Shown here piece after piece: positions 50,787 to 62,421 of a stretch of DNA of 64,000 nucleotides. The notes beneath the pieces were generated by a model. That model did not search any database, had not been told where the DNA came from, and was given only the letters and a program-made list of their open reading frames with translations. The DNA is taken from positions 4,192,619-4,256,618 of the forward strand of contig CAXIPT010000006.1 of the NCBI GenBank assembly GCA_964030475.1, written 5' to 3'. This DNA is from Tethya wilhelma (taxonomy: Eukaryota > Porifera > Demospongiae > Tethyida > Tethyidae). The position numbers and the translations under genes were made by a program. How positions within the stretch are numbered: the stretch's first letter is position 1; every line of letters starts with the position of its first letter.

Positions 50787-53700
50787 CTAAAAAATTTGTC
50801 TACATAATACCACTTTCAGTTGTTCTGCTACTTGTGGTAAATCAGCATCCTCTAAAAGTTCAATAAGTCCATCCCAGGTTATGGGATAGTGTTCAGAACC
50901 ATCATCCAACCACTTGTTGAACACCTCCTTACAACAAGAACCAGGGTCCCTCAGGTGCTTCAAGGAGATGGTTTCTAGAGGGCCTGCCTCCATCCCCAGC
51001 AACACTCCCATGTCATGCCACTTGTGAGAGATGGAGTTGATGAGCTTGAATCTTTTCTCACTCCCTCCATCATCCCTCCACTTAATCATGAGGAGATCAC
51101 GGAATGTTGGAGCAGAAGACAGAAGAGATGGACCAGTAATTGCAGCAACAGTCAGTGTTACTACATGAGAGAAAGAAAGAGAGGATTTTTGTAAAATGTA
51201 CACCTTGATGAAGTTCAAGCAAGCTCACTCGCCAGTTTTATAAACATCCTAGCGTGTGGACATCAACCAACCTTGTTGTCGTAGAGATGGCCCACCACTG
51301 TGAGCTGCTGTAGGTTGCTCCTCTTCTCTCCCAGGACCTTGAGGGGGAGGAGGAGGAGAGAGGGACTGCAGGGGAGGAACACCACAGGGAGCTGGGCAAG
51401 GAGAAGAGAAATGGAAGAATGACCATGGATAAAGATGTCCTTTACAAGACATAGCCAGCAAAGCAGCTACCTGATAGAGTGTATCAGCAAACAAACCTGT
51501 TTCTGAATCTTTTGCTGTACTGGTTCCTTCTGTTGTGTTACTTGCTCCTTCAAGTTGATGGTCCACCTACACACATTATGGTTAGAGTACGAGACAATGA
51601 TAGTGGATTCATTAGCCACAATGTTGAGACAATGCATACCTCCTCATCTTGTGTAGTAACTGGAGGTTGGGAGTGAACAGGAGTCAGGTCATCCAGTGGA
51701 AGGGAAAGATAACAAATAGCTACATCAAGATTGTCAACAAATACTACCATGCCACGTGTAAAGCTTAGCTGAGACATGTGTGGTACACAAATGTACCTTG
51801 TACATGTGTCTCTCAAATAGGGCCATATTAAGACAAGGCAGTATGCTAGCTAGTGTGTGGCATCAATTAGAAATCACAACCCACAGACACACGAACCTTT
51901 TTCATCTGTTGTTGTAGTTTGGAGTTTGTCCTCATCTTGTGCAGTAGGTGGTGTTTGTGAGTGGACGGGAGGGTGGTCATCTGGTGGGAGAGAAAGATAA
52001 GCACAACACACGATCAGAATACTATGCACAAACAGTAACATTCATGCAGGTGTGGGTATCTAAATTAACACAAGAAACAAAGACATGTTCAATTGTTGAC
52101 TAGTATATATATATAAATTATTAGAACAGACTTGCAAGACAGTCCCAACAAACATACACGTGCACTGCACCATATGCATTAACACAACCCCACATCTCAC
52201 TGGCCAGCTCAGTGAGCACATGTACTAACCTTGTTTTGAAGTTTCGTCTGTCGTTGTAGTTTGGAGTTTGCCCTGTGCAGGAGATGAAAGAAAAGTACAT
52301 GTCATTGTGTGTCAATATTTATACATATCAACTGAGTGTCAGTGTCAACAACATGAGGCTTTACCTGGCTGGCCATCAATAGTTGGTTGACATCATAGCC
52401 CTCTAGGCAATTGGGACACTCTGATTTAGATGGCTTGTCCTTTCCTTCATAGTAGTAGACATATCTCATGGTGTTTGTCTCTCCACACTTCACACAGGGA
52501 GCCAGTAGAGGGCCACCAGCATATCTCAGTCCTTCCAGGTTGCTGAGGGTGCAAATCTTTTGGAGGTACTCAGTATGGATGGTGTGTATGTGATGGGAAG
52601 GCTTTCTTGGGTCATTAGTGCTGAAGCTGGAGAAACAGCAAATCAAATACAAGTAATAAGTGATAAAAGCTATAGCTGTAAACTACAAACTTACAGAACA
52701 GAAATCTTTAGCCTGTGTTGTTCCTTCTCAAACTCCACACTCCAGTGACAACTGTCTATGTTACGAAATTGGCAAATCTTCTTGGAGAGATACGGTCTGT
52801 CTATCATGGGGTTGTTTCGCTCATGTTCTGCTAGCAGTAGACAGATGAATCGATGATAAAGCTCATCAGGAAGGAACTTTCGGAAATCAAAGTAGAAGGT
52901 GATCCATCTGGAGCACTCAATGGGCTCCTCTTCGATCTTGTCTGGTAGCTTCCCAGGGACGAGGTAGAGCTGGTCCTTAGGAGGAGATGAGGCCTGTGGC
53001 TCTGTGGGGTAGGGATGGAAGGAGATGGGATGAATGAGACACTCTGCTTGGAGCATGAGGCAGAACTGATGGAACGACTGCGCAATGGGTTCTCGGAGGT
53101 ACCCAGACCAGACTGCCTTCAGAAGAGCAGCTGCTGCTACTCCTGTTTTTTCAAGTTGAAGTACATCTGAATTCTTCATGTGGACTGACGATCCACGAAA
53201 ATTCAACTCCACTACATTTTGCATCACCCGAATCAGCCATGTTGGGTCCAGTACCACCAGCTCCTCCAGCTCAGCATGCTGGGCATCAGAGATGAAGAGA
53301 CGAGGAAGAAGTTCTGAAGGAAAAGAAAACATAAATTCCACTGTATACAATGATCATTGGATGGACTTACTGAGGTAGACAATCTTGCCAGTCTCGTGGA
53401 AGAACTCCAGAGCCAAGAGCTGACCCTCTTTTTGGCGAATACCACACTGTGTGGCTAGCTTCAACACCTGGTCTAGTTGGACGAGAAGAGACGTTTTATC
53501 CTTTTGCAGTTTCTCCTTCCACTCCACCAGTTTAGCCTCCAGGTTGAGCCAACTCACTGGGAGGTCTTCTTCAATGAAAGGAAGACGATCGGTCATCACT
53601 TTCACCTCCCTCTGAAGGGCCTTGGCTCCGCTGGCTTCACGATCCTTCTCCTCTTTACCATCGATGGAATTCTCTACGGCTAAGAAGAGCTGTTGCTGAT

Positions 53701-55032
53701 CAGGGCCCATCAGATGAAGGTGGTTGAAGCATCTGTCGTCACCCTTAAGCTCGGCTCGTATCAGTTTGTTGATCTCCTTCAGCTCATTTTCTTCGATGCA
53801 CTTTCCTTGTCTGGGGTCCCTGGGTGCTCGGTGAGTGCCCACAAGACACACATTCCTCACTGGTGGTTTCTCCTGGCTGGAAACAGAAGGGAGAGTATGA
53901 ACATGGATCGAATGAAGCCAGTAGCGGAGCTCGATAAAGGGGTTGACTATATCTATCACAGTTTCAGTCGCCCTGAGGTAGATGATAGCGTGCTGTAAGT
54001 TGAACACCACCAGGTACACGGATCGACTTGTGAGGAAACAGTGGTGCATTGGACGATACTCCTTTTGACCGGCAAAATCCAGGGCATTTAAAAGGAGCAC
54101 AGGATCCACTCTCTTCTTAGGAGCACCCACCATGAGCTCTTCATTGATCATCAGAGCCTGTCTGTTGGAAACAGCTTCTACTCGTTGAGCACTGTCAGTG
54201 GAGAGAGACGGCTCTTCAACATTGATGACAGCTACTTCAGCTTTGGTTGGAGCATCTTCCTTTGTTGTTGTTGGAGGGACTTGACTCTCAGGAACAGCTC
54301 TGTCTTCGGGTGGCTGAGGTTGGGACTGCTTTTTCTTGAACAATCGTGTGAAGAATGATGTACGACCTTGAGGAGGAGCAGGATGGTCTTGGACCATTGC
54401 TTCAGTTGCATCCTTCAGTTGTGGCTGCTTATCTCCAGTGGCTAGAGAGGGAGGGAAGGGAGGAGAGGAAACAGCTTCAGCTGCTTTAGAAACGTGTCGT
54501 TTAGGTGTTCGTGAGGGAAATTTTAAAAAAGTTCTCTTATATTTTGCCTTTGTGACTTTTGGAGGATTCTTTCTTGATTTGAGAACCGTCTTCACATTTG
54601 GTTCCAACTTTGATAGCTCTTCATACATTTCATCATCAGTTGTACTCTGCACGTGTGGTTTTCTCTCAGTACTTTGACCTTCGACCCCACCCTCACTCTG
54701 TGTTAGGAGGTCTGATGGTAGAGCTCCGATCACACCTTGTACAAACTGCTGGTCAGCATGCTCTTGAATCATTCGCTCGTCTTTCTCACTCCAATCTTCA
54801 GCTGCCACGTTACGTCTGTCGAGAGCCTCAACAGTGGTGTTATCAATCCCTCTTGTGGAATCCTGCTCCGGGTCAAATCCTTTGAGGACCAGGAGGCGAT
54901 ACAGACTGGTCTTGCCGACGCGTTCGTGGCCGAGTATGATCAGGTTGCATCGTGGAATCTTGGTTTGACCCTCCGTGAGTGCCTCAAGATACAAGTGAAC
55001 TGCCTCTGGGCCTTTCTTCTTAATCTCAGGAN

Positions 55033-55120
<88 letters not shown>

Positions 55121-55756
55121 AGACGTCTAAGAGGGGGAGGCAAAGGATGTCTGGTAAAATTAGCCCAGTTTTTTGTTTAGTCTGGCGTAGCCAGCCCCTT
55201 ACATGTATGCTTGCATGTAAGGGGTTGGCTACGCCAGACTAGTTTCATATGTGCAATCGGAATTTCATTAGCGTGACATAAGGTCATGCTGTCCCAACAA
55301 AAAAAATTCTTTGCCAGAAGACTTTTGTTTAGTAGCAGAGTGTGAAGTAATCATGAGTTTGACATCTTCTACGTACAAACAGTGAAAGTTCGGTCTTACA
55401 AAGCTTGCAGACGTGGACTATTCATGGACCATGATTATACAGCACTATACAGATAAGAATGATCTAGTTGATTGGTTTCAGATTTGGCAGGAAATTTACC
55501 TCATTAAATTTGAAATTACAATACTGAATTATACACTGAAATCTGATTGGAAACTGCAACATTTTGTGATTGCAAACGAAAACTAGGCCACGTTTACCAG
55601 ATGTCCTTTCCCCCCTCTCCGGACATCTGGCCCATGAGACCAGGTGTTGCGTACTCTTCTTAGTACACTTTTTCTGTTGATAGGCATTGTAAATTCTGAG
55701 AACATGCACACACTGTGATACTTACATGCACACACATACACACACACACACACACA

Positions 55757-55822
<66 letters not shown>

Positions 55823-56639
55823 AACACTTCAACTCACTGTCATCTGGCTCAATATCAACAGGAAGCTGTCCAGCCTAGGAGGAAAAAAAACAATGACAAT
55901 AAAAAATTATTAATTTTGTTAATGTGTTTATTGTGCTGAAGTGTCAGTCTAATAATATACTGAAGTTTTTATGTTTGAGTTTTGTTGCTATGATTACCTT
56001 GTTCATGATCAGTGCTATTCTCCCATTGTCCTCATTGATCAGAACAGTGATGACAGAACTGCTGGATTTCTTGTAGGCAACATGTAGAGCAGTGTTCCCC
56101 TGTATGTACAGTATATCACTGTAGAGCATCCATGCATGGGGCTTTTAACATACCTCAGAGTCTTGTGCATCACTTTGGCAACCTTTTTCAAGGAGCAGCT
56201 CAACAAGAGATGAAGAGTCATTCTTGGCTGCCAGATGTAGAGCACCCTGGCCATTCTCATCACGTACAGCTGCATCAACCTGGTCATGAGTAACAAGTGC
56301 TTCCACAGCTGCCACATTTCCATTGCTACAGGCTGTCAACAGAGGAGTGAGGCCAGTCTGAGAGTTAGATATAGAGAACAACCCCCAGTTAGTAATGTAA
56401 GTAGATTGATTTTGAGTGAGAAGAGAAAGAAAAATTATTCATCATTCAAATTTGTTCAGTCAACAACACAATGCACACTATTCACATTTGATTGGCTGTT
56501 CAAAAGTTTGATTGCAAATTCTTTCTTCAACAGCCACTTCAGAGTTTCACTTGTTGAATGAGAATCACAGGCATAATGGAGAACTGTTCTTCCTTCCTGT
56601 ACAATGTGTGTGCGTGTATGTGTCACATTGTGCCGTGTG

Positions 56640-56677
<38 letters not shown>

Positions 56678-58318
56678 GATCATACCTTGTCCGTCATTTT
56701 CAACAGATTGGTAGCTTCCTGTGTTGGTTCAATGTTCACCAATCGTTGGACGAGTTTGAGGTTATCTTTGCTACAGGCAACATGAACAGCAGTCACACTG
56801 TCCTGGAGGTATATGAATACACAATTAGAACCATTTTGAACAATCACTACATCTCAGTTTACTAAACCTTGTTCTTGTAGGAAGGGGAGGCACCATTTCT
56901 CAGTAGAACGTCTACCATCTTAGTGTCTCCATTAGCAGTGGCAATCATCAGGGGAGAACATGAGTGCTCAATGGATGATACCTTCAAAAGAGAAAACACA
57001 CTAGTCATTTGATGTACCAACAAACAGACAAACTTACATTGGGAGAAGAACTGTGAGCCAAGAAGTTCAGTAGTGGGCTACCATCGTCTGGCTGGGAGGA
57101 GTGGGAGTGCTCCTTCACTAGTGTCAGAGCCCTTTCAACTGAAGCAAGGAGACCACTCTGAACAGCTTTGAGGATGATGTTGGAGAGACAAAAAGCTGCT
57201 TCAACTGGAAAAGAACAATGCTAAGCTGAAATTTACAGCAGCTCAACATCTCACCCACATACGACCACAGTACAATTTTGACTTAATTTGCATCTCATAA
57301 CTATTAATTGTCAAGAACTGAAGGTGGTATAATTTGTAATCCTTCATGAAGTTTGCATGATTGTACACATGCATAACAGACATCTGGCTATAAAGATACA
57401 AAATGTAGTATACTTACTTTTTAGATGAAGCTTGAATACTCTTGAAGAGCCTCTCGAGCCTGTGAACCCTCCAATGGTGACTAGATCTCCAGTTGGTGTG
57501 GTCACTGGACAAGTACTGGAGAGAGCTAGAGGAAGGTCAGAGAAATGACGCCATCTTTGAGTGTTGAAGGAGTATGACATAATGGCGGAGGTGTAAGATG
57601 AACCTGTCAATCCTCCTATTGCTAGGAGGACTCCTCGGTGTGTGGTGAGGGATATCTCCTCTAGTGGGAGGTCTGCTAGTCTTCCCCAGTGTAATGATGA
57701 AGGAGAGACCAAGATTTCCTCCATATTGCAGCAGTAGACATCTCCGCCTTGTCCATAGCCACCTGCAAAGATGAGATGGCTGCCAACAATGGTAGAGGAT
57801 ATGAAGCTACATGGCTGGGGTAGGGGAGTTGTGGAGAGCCATTGTCCTTGCTGGGAGCTGTACAGTTCTACAGAGTCAAGGAAGCTATTGCAGTAGCCAC
57901 CAGTTACTAGGAAGAGCTCTTTGTATCCAACAGCACAGGGTCCATGTCTCTCTGTAGGCATTGGAGGAATGGCGTCCTCCTTCCATTCCTCTCCACCATC
58001 TCTGTCATGGCTCTGTAGCTGCCACACCTTGTTGGTGGGTCCACCACTAATATACTCCACACCTCCTACTAACACCAGGTGGCCTTCATAGATGGCTAGT
58101 CCGTAGAAGTAAGTTGGAGTGTTCCTTCTCCTCCAATGACCATCACCATCACCATAGGAGAGGAGAGTGGCATGCTCCCTCGATGATGGACCATCCACAA
58201 AGCCCCCTCCAACATGGACACTCCCATTGTACCATAACCCCTTGCCATTGGTCATACCCCATGGCAACTGGGGTAGCTCCTCCCAGTCCATGGAGAGGAG
58301 GGGGTGAGTAATAGCCAC
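50787..58318 (-). CDS. ROCO gene C: Kelch-ankyrin-Roc-COR-Cys4-Pro-rich-death
   Basis: Exons: Kelch 58318-57418; ankyrin 57204-57038, 56981-56868, 56802-56686, 56596-56486, 56357-56154, 56099-55998; 55874-55838; Roc/COR start 55031-53371; COR 53313-52695; Cys4 52626-52365; linkers 52272-52230, 51980-51897, 51692-51640, 51566-51497, 51391-51272; death 51160-50787. Phases agree throughout. Six Kelch blades; ankyrin repeats such as TAVHVACSKDN; Roc P-loop GHERVGKTSLYRLL, then an insert of about 200 Ser/Pro/Lys-rich residues, DFAGQKEYRPMHH and VGTHRAP; COR WITFYFDFRKFLPDELYHRF; Cys4 PCVKC and SECPNC; linker with SPPPPPQGPG; death fold WHDMGVLLGMEAGPLETISL. The 51692 exon has GG in place of AG at its acceptor. 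The Roc acceptor is masked by the N at 55032, and the short start exon expected before 58318 was not found. Confidence 0.85.
55032..55032. other. single N in a CA repeat
   Basis: Sits exactly at the Roc exon acceptor of gene C, beside (CA)n 55033-55118. Gene C continues correctly on both sides, so this join looks right. Confidence 0.8.
55033..55118. repeat. CA microsatellite in a gene C intron
   Basis: (CA)n; a second long (CA)n at 55736-55818 lies in the same intron. Confidence 0.9.
55178..55241. repeat. hairpin in a gene C intron
   Basis: 28-bp arms (tagtctggcgtagccagccc... and complement, one mismatch) with an 8-nt loop. Its ends resemble those of the hairpin at 47599. Confidence 0.7.
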
Positions 58319-58394
58319 CTGGGATAAAGAGAATGAATGTATACCCTATATATTAATAATTATACTCGAATATAGTTTGTGCTGGCCCTTCAAA

Positions 58395-58673
58395 TAGACC
58401 ATGCCCTCAAATACCCCAATTTATTCTGAGTGAAGTGCATGAGGATATATATATACTCAGGTTGAATTGAGAAAAGTGGACGTGGTGCATGGTATAATGT
58501 TTGGGCAAGATTTTGAAAAAAATGTTCTATGTCGCTCTGCAAGCTTGAGCGCAGTCTGTGTTTAAAGAGATTATATGAACTCTTGCTGGTATTATTTCCT
58601 TGAATTATTCACACGCAGTTTATTATAATTTCACAGTTTCCATTTCACACGGTGAATTCGAGGGCATGGTTTA
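58395..58673. mobile_element. possible MITE upstream of gene C
   Basis: Short inverted ends (gaccatgccctcaaata and aattcgagggcatggttta). No coding content. Nothing else recognised between 58320 and 59300. Confidence 0.35.
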
Positions 58674-59327
58674 ATAATTCTTTTATAAAGAGAGCATAGA
58701 CATAAGCCCTACCTTCGAACTTATATAATTAGTGCGTATATGAAGTTATTATGTGTCTATGAACACTGAGCAGAAACACCACTACATTGCCATGGTGACA
58801 ACCTAAGTTAGCTACATCAGCTATAGTTACAATACTCAGAAACAAAACGTATTGTATGGGTAACACAAAATACCGTAATGCCCTGTCTCCCTCGACTCGT
58901 TTTAACTAAGGAAGAGCTAGGTCAAAAAGTTATCTAAAGGTAATTGTATTCCCGGATAACTACGAATCGTAGCACAATTGCATGGGCACTTAGAACCTTT
59001 CAACAATTGTTATTGTAGAGAAATAAGTGCAGCAAAGAAGTGCATCCAACTGATTTGTTGAAAAACCCTACTCTGCTGATACGCTATGCAACTGTTTACA
59101 GAGATTTGTTTCAGAAGCAAGGAGAGCAGATGGAGCCAAATGTCCTCCAGAGACTTTGTATCAATTGTTGTGTGGTCTTCTAAGACATTCGACAAAAGTT
59201 TAAGCTGATCCACCTAATTTTCTGAATAGAAAGGATATAGGTTTAAGAAACTGCATGGCACTTGTGATGCTATCTTTCATGAACTACACAAAGGCATGCA
59301 GTGTCAGTATACAGTTAAAAAGTCAGC

Positions 59328-59960
59328 ATGAGCTTTCACCCCAGAAGACAAACAAAACTATGGGAGACTGGTGTTTTAAACATAAGTTCTCCAGATGGGC
59401 TCCAGAAAGCAGTTTTCTTTTATGTCAGTAAAGTTTGCTGTTTGAGAGGAGGAGAGGAGCAAAGAAAATTGAAGCCATCACAGTTCGTGCGACTGAAAAA
59501 TCCAGATAGATACATTTATACAGAGCATGGTTCAAAGAACAGAAATGGATTTTACCAACTCCAGGTTGAAAACAAATTTGTCCCAATTTTCAGCAACCCA
59601 GCAGCTGGTGAAAGGTGCCTTGTCCATCTGCTCGACTTCAGTATACATAGAAAAATTGCCACCAAATGCCATAAAGAAGATGATGTATAACTATTTTACT
59701 GTAGACTCTATAGAATCTTCGTGAAGATGGTCCTTGGTACAGTAAACAGCCTAGAGAGAAGAATTTTTTGAATGAAATGGTTAAACATGTGTCAACAAGC
59801 TGGGCTTGTCAGATACAACACCAATCACAGTTTGTGAGAAACCATGCAGGGCAACAGAATTATTTCAGCATGAAATACCAGAGCAGGTATATATAATACA
59901 AGACTTCACTTGACATGCACAGATCAGTGAAAGCTTTATCACAATATGAAAAGGCTACAA
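59328..59960 (+). pseudogene. decayed DUF3504 (Crypton-type tyrosine recombinase-like) copy
   Basis: 59328-59690 reads LWETGVLNISSPDGLQKAVF, CLRGGEEQRKLKPSQF, KNRNGFYQLQVENKFVPIF and GERCLVHLLD, the order seen in DUF3504 proteins such as ZMYM2 and KIAA1958. Beyond a stop, remnants of the catalytic-end motif persist in other frames (TNHSL-stop, then RATELFQHEIPEQ near 59830-59880). At least two frame disruptions, no introns. Fits a dead transposon-derived gene. Confidence 0.7.
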
Positions 59961-61140
59961 TGAAGCAGAAGCAAGCTGCCTGTAATATCCTTACTGGGAC
60001 ATCCATAGCAGCTGCTCAAAATTTTAGCAGTGAAGTGCAAAATTTGTAGCCAGAATCACAGCAGTCGTGTTTTCCTGTAGCTATTGTAAATATCAGCCCA
60101 CCCATAGCTGGAAATTTTAATGTTGGCACATGTACAGCTGAAGAGAGTTACAAGAAACTTTTAGATGGAGTTCAACTTAATGACTTGGTGTATAACTGTA
60201 ACTGTTTATAATCATTGCCTTGTGTACTGTTTTCTTATAATATTCTAATGTGCATTTTGTTACTAATGTTTCATATTCACTGAAAATCAGAACTATAGTG
60301 TAGCTAATAACTTAGTTTATTATCCTGCTATAACTACCATATATCCCTGGACTTTCCTTTGATAGGCCCACACAATGGGATAGAATGTACATTTAGAGCA
60401 AGGACAACAGCAGTGGTACTGCTGCTGATAAAGTGCATGCATGCAGGTTGAAATGGTCACATGTGCCTGTCCCACGTCCTGGCCAGCATGTAAGCCATGA
60501 GTTTGGATTTTGAATTCTAACCAACCAGAACACACTAGACATGTGTAAGATTATGCCTGCAGTGCATGGTTATAAACCTCGGGTTCTGCTCGGGGCCAGC
60601 AAATTTTACATATACAAGGGATGGTTGATGTCACTCCCATTATATGGACTATACTTACAGTATAGATACGGGACTGGGGTCACAATTTGTGACCGCCTAA
60701 ATATCAACGTGACCTTGTGACTGCACCAAAAATTCCTGGTGACTGACCGTGGTTGAATTCCGAGCTCTAGCTATGACATCATGACCATGCTTGTGAGTGA
60801 GCGATTGACCTTTGTATCCTCGTGTACAGACTAAACAATGAGATCATAGGAGACGGTAGTTTAAACCATTAGATCGATCTGCTTTTATAGTGTCTACATA
60901 CAGCTACAGAGCATGCCCTATGGATATAATCTCTGGATTGACTCTCTTGATTTTGGGGTCAACTACTCTGCGACGGTGGAGCAACCAAATTTTGCTCTGT
61001 GCCCAGTTACCACACCGAAAAAACCTCGGTGACCTCTTGAGGCTTTGCAGTGAACCCTGACCCCAGTGACAGATCTACGTACAGTGCTATGGGAGTAACC
61101 ATGTGCATCCCTTAATCATGATAACTGGGAATATTTATTA
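59961..61140. other. intergenic, no supported feature
   Basis: AT-rich sequence without a convincing frame, splice pattern or repeat beyond short simple tracts. A run with 'gtgaccttgtgactgcacc' near 60690-60740 has no identifiable source. Confidence 0.5.
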
Positions 61141-61144
61141 TTAA

Positions 61145-61495
61145 GGGAGTCCGATACCCAAATGATCCTCTCACTGAGATCTTTCTGGATACTGCATTTT
61201 TAAAACTAAAGGGGTGAATTTGCAATTCTTTTTTTTTTCCTGTATATTTTTAACTTATATCCCCCCTCAGGTTGTTAGAAAAGGTATCATTGAAAAATCT
61301 TTGGGTATAGAGCAGGTGCAATTACGTAAAATGAGTCACTTCCATATGGCAAAAATGTACAGAGCAATACGGAGAAACGAGCAGCTGTCATTTACTTCCG
61401 TATGGCAAAAATAACTATTTCTAGTATCACTCAAAATACTTCCGGTTTTTGATGACGTTGATTGCACCCGCTCTATCGAACCCCCTTAAGTGTAC
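61145..61495. mobile_element. TTAA-flanked MITE
   Basis: TTAA at 61141-61144 and 61496-61499 flank inverted ends gggagtccgata and tatcgaaccccc. TTAA target duplication is the hallmark of piggyBac-type insertion. Inside are two copies of 'cttccatatggcaaaaat'-like sequence and no transposase. Confidence 0.6.
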
Positions 61496-62262
61496 ATATC
61501 ATTGCAATACGTATACAGCCTGTAGAACAGAATTATATTAGTAATAGTATAGCAATGTTTTTGTGATAGCTAACAAATGCACCAATATGTTGATGTGGGT
61601 TGACCATGACTCTCACTGACACAAATGAAGGCACCGATGGTGCATAAGCCTCGGCGCATATCACCAAAATGTGTAGTCTCACAGGCCAGACTTCGGACAC
61701 ACAAGAGCAATTAATCGCTAATGGTACTCTTGTGCACAATGTCATTCTTGTTTAGCTACCAATACATCTGGTGACTTGTCTGTCTACTCATAAACACTCA
61801 GTGCGAATGCTCATTTCACATTTATATTATAGTTTAACACTACAAGACCAATGCTGATGATTCTATAGATCTATGATGATTCAGTTAGGACTCAAATCAT
61901 GCTGCACTGAGCTAGTAGTGAGACTACAGACTGACTCAAAACTCTTGCAAGCAGTTGAGTTACCTGTTCCAGCACCTGAGCCAAGCACAAGCCAGAGCAG
62001 TGTCAAGCGCAAGCAGCACAACTCCACTGTATTTCTAGATAACGCACACTGCAGGGGGCATAATCAATAGGTGTGGTTTTGAAGCTAAGCACTCAGAGAA
62101 GCACAAAAGCCTCAGATCTCAGAAACTACAGCGTTTTGCAAGATGCTAAATATAATATTTCAAGATAACTTCGATTCATGAACGTTAGTACCTTCCATTT
62201 CTCATGTAGAGTTGCCGTTCTTCAGATTATCTCGTAACAGACAGACGCACACACAAAACGAC

Positions 62263-62300
62263 TACCGTATTCGTTCTAATTACAGCACCGCTCCAAACTA
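62263..62300 (+). mobile_element. possible left end of the pogo-like transposon
   Basis: taccgtattcgttctaatta, preceded by 'ac', 160 bp before the transposase ATG. It resembles the TACCGTAT ends of the MITEs in this window. No matching right end is visible before 64000. Confidence 0.35.
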
Positions 62301-62421
62301 AGAACCAAACAGCAAAATGAATTCTATTTCGGTTCCAATAGAGCACCATTCCCATTCTGGAATTAATTTTTTCTGGTGCGTAGCTAAATAGAACGACCAC
62401 AGACACGTGTTGTTGGGCATC

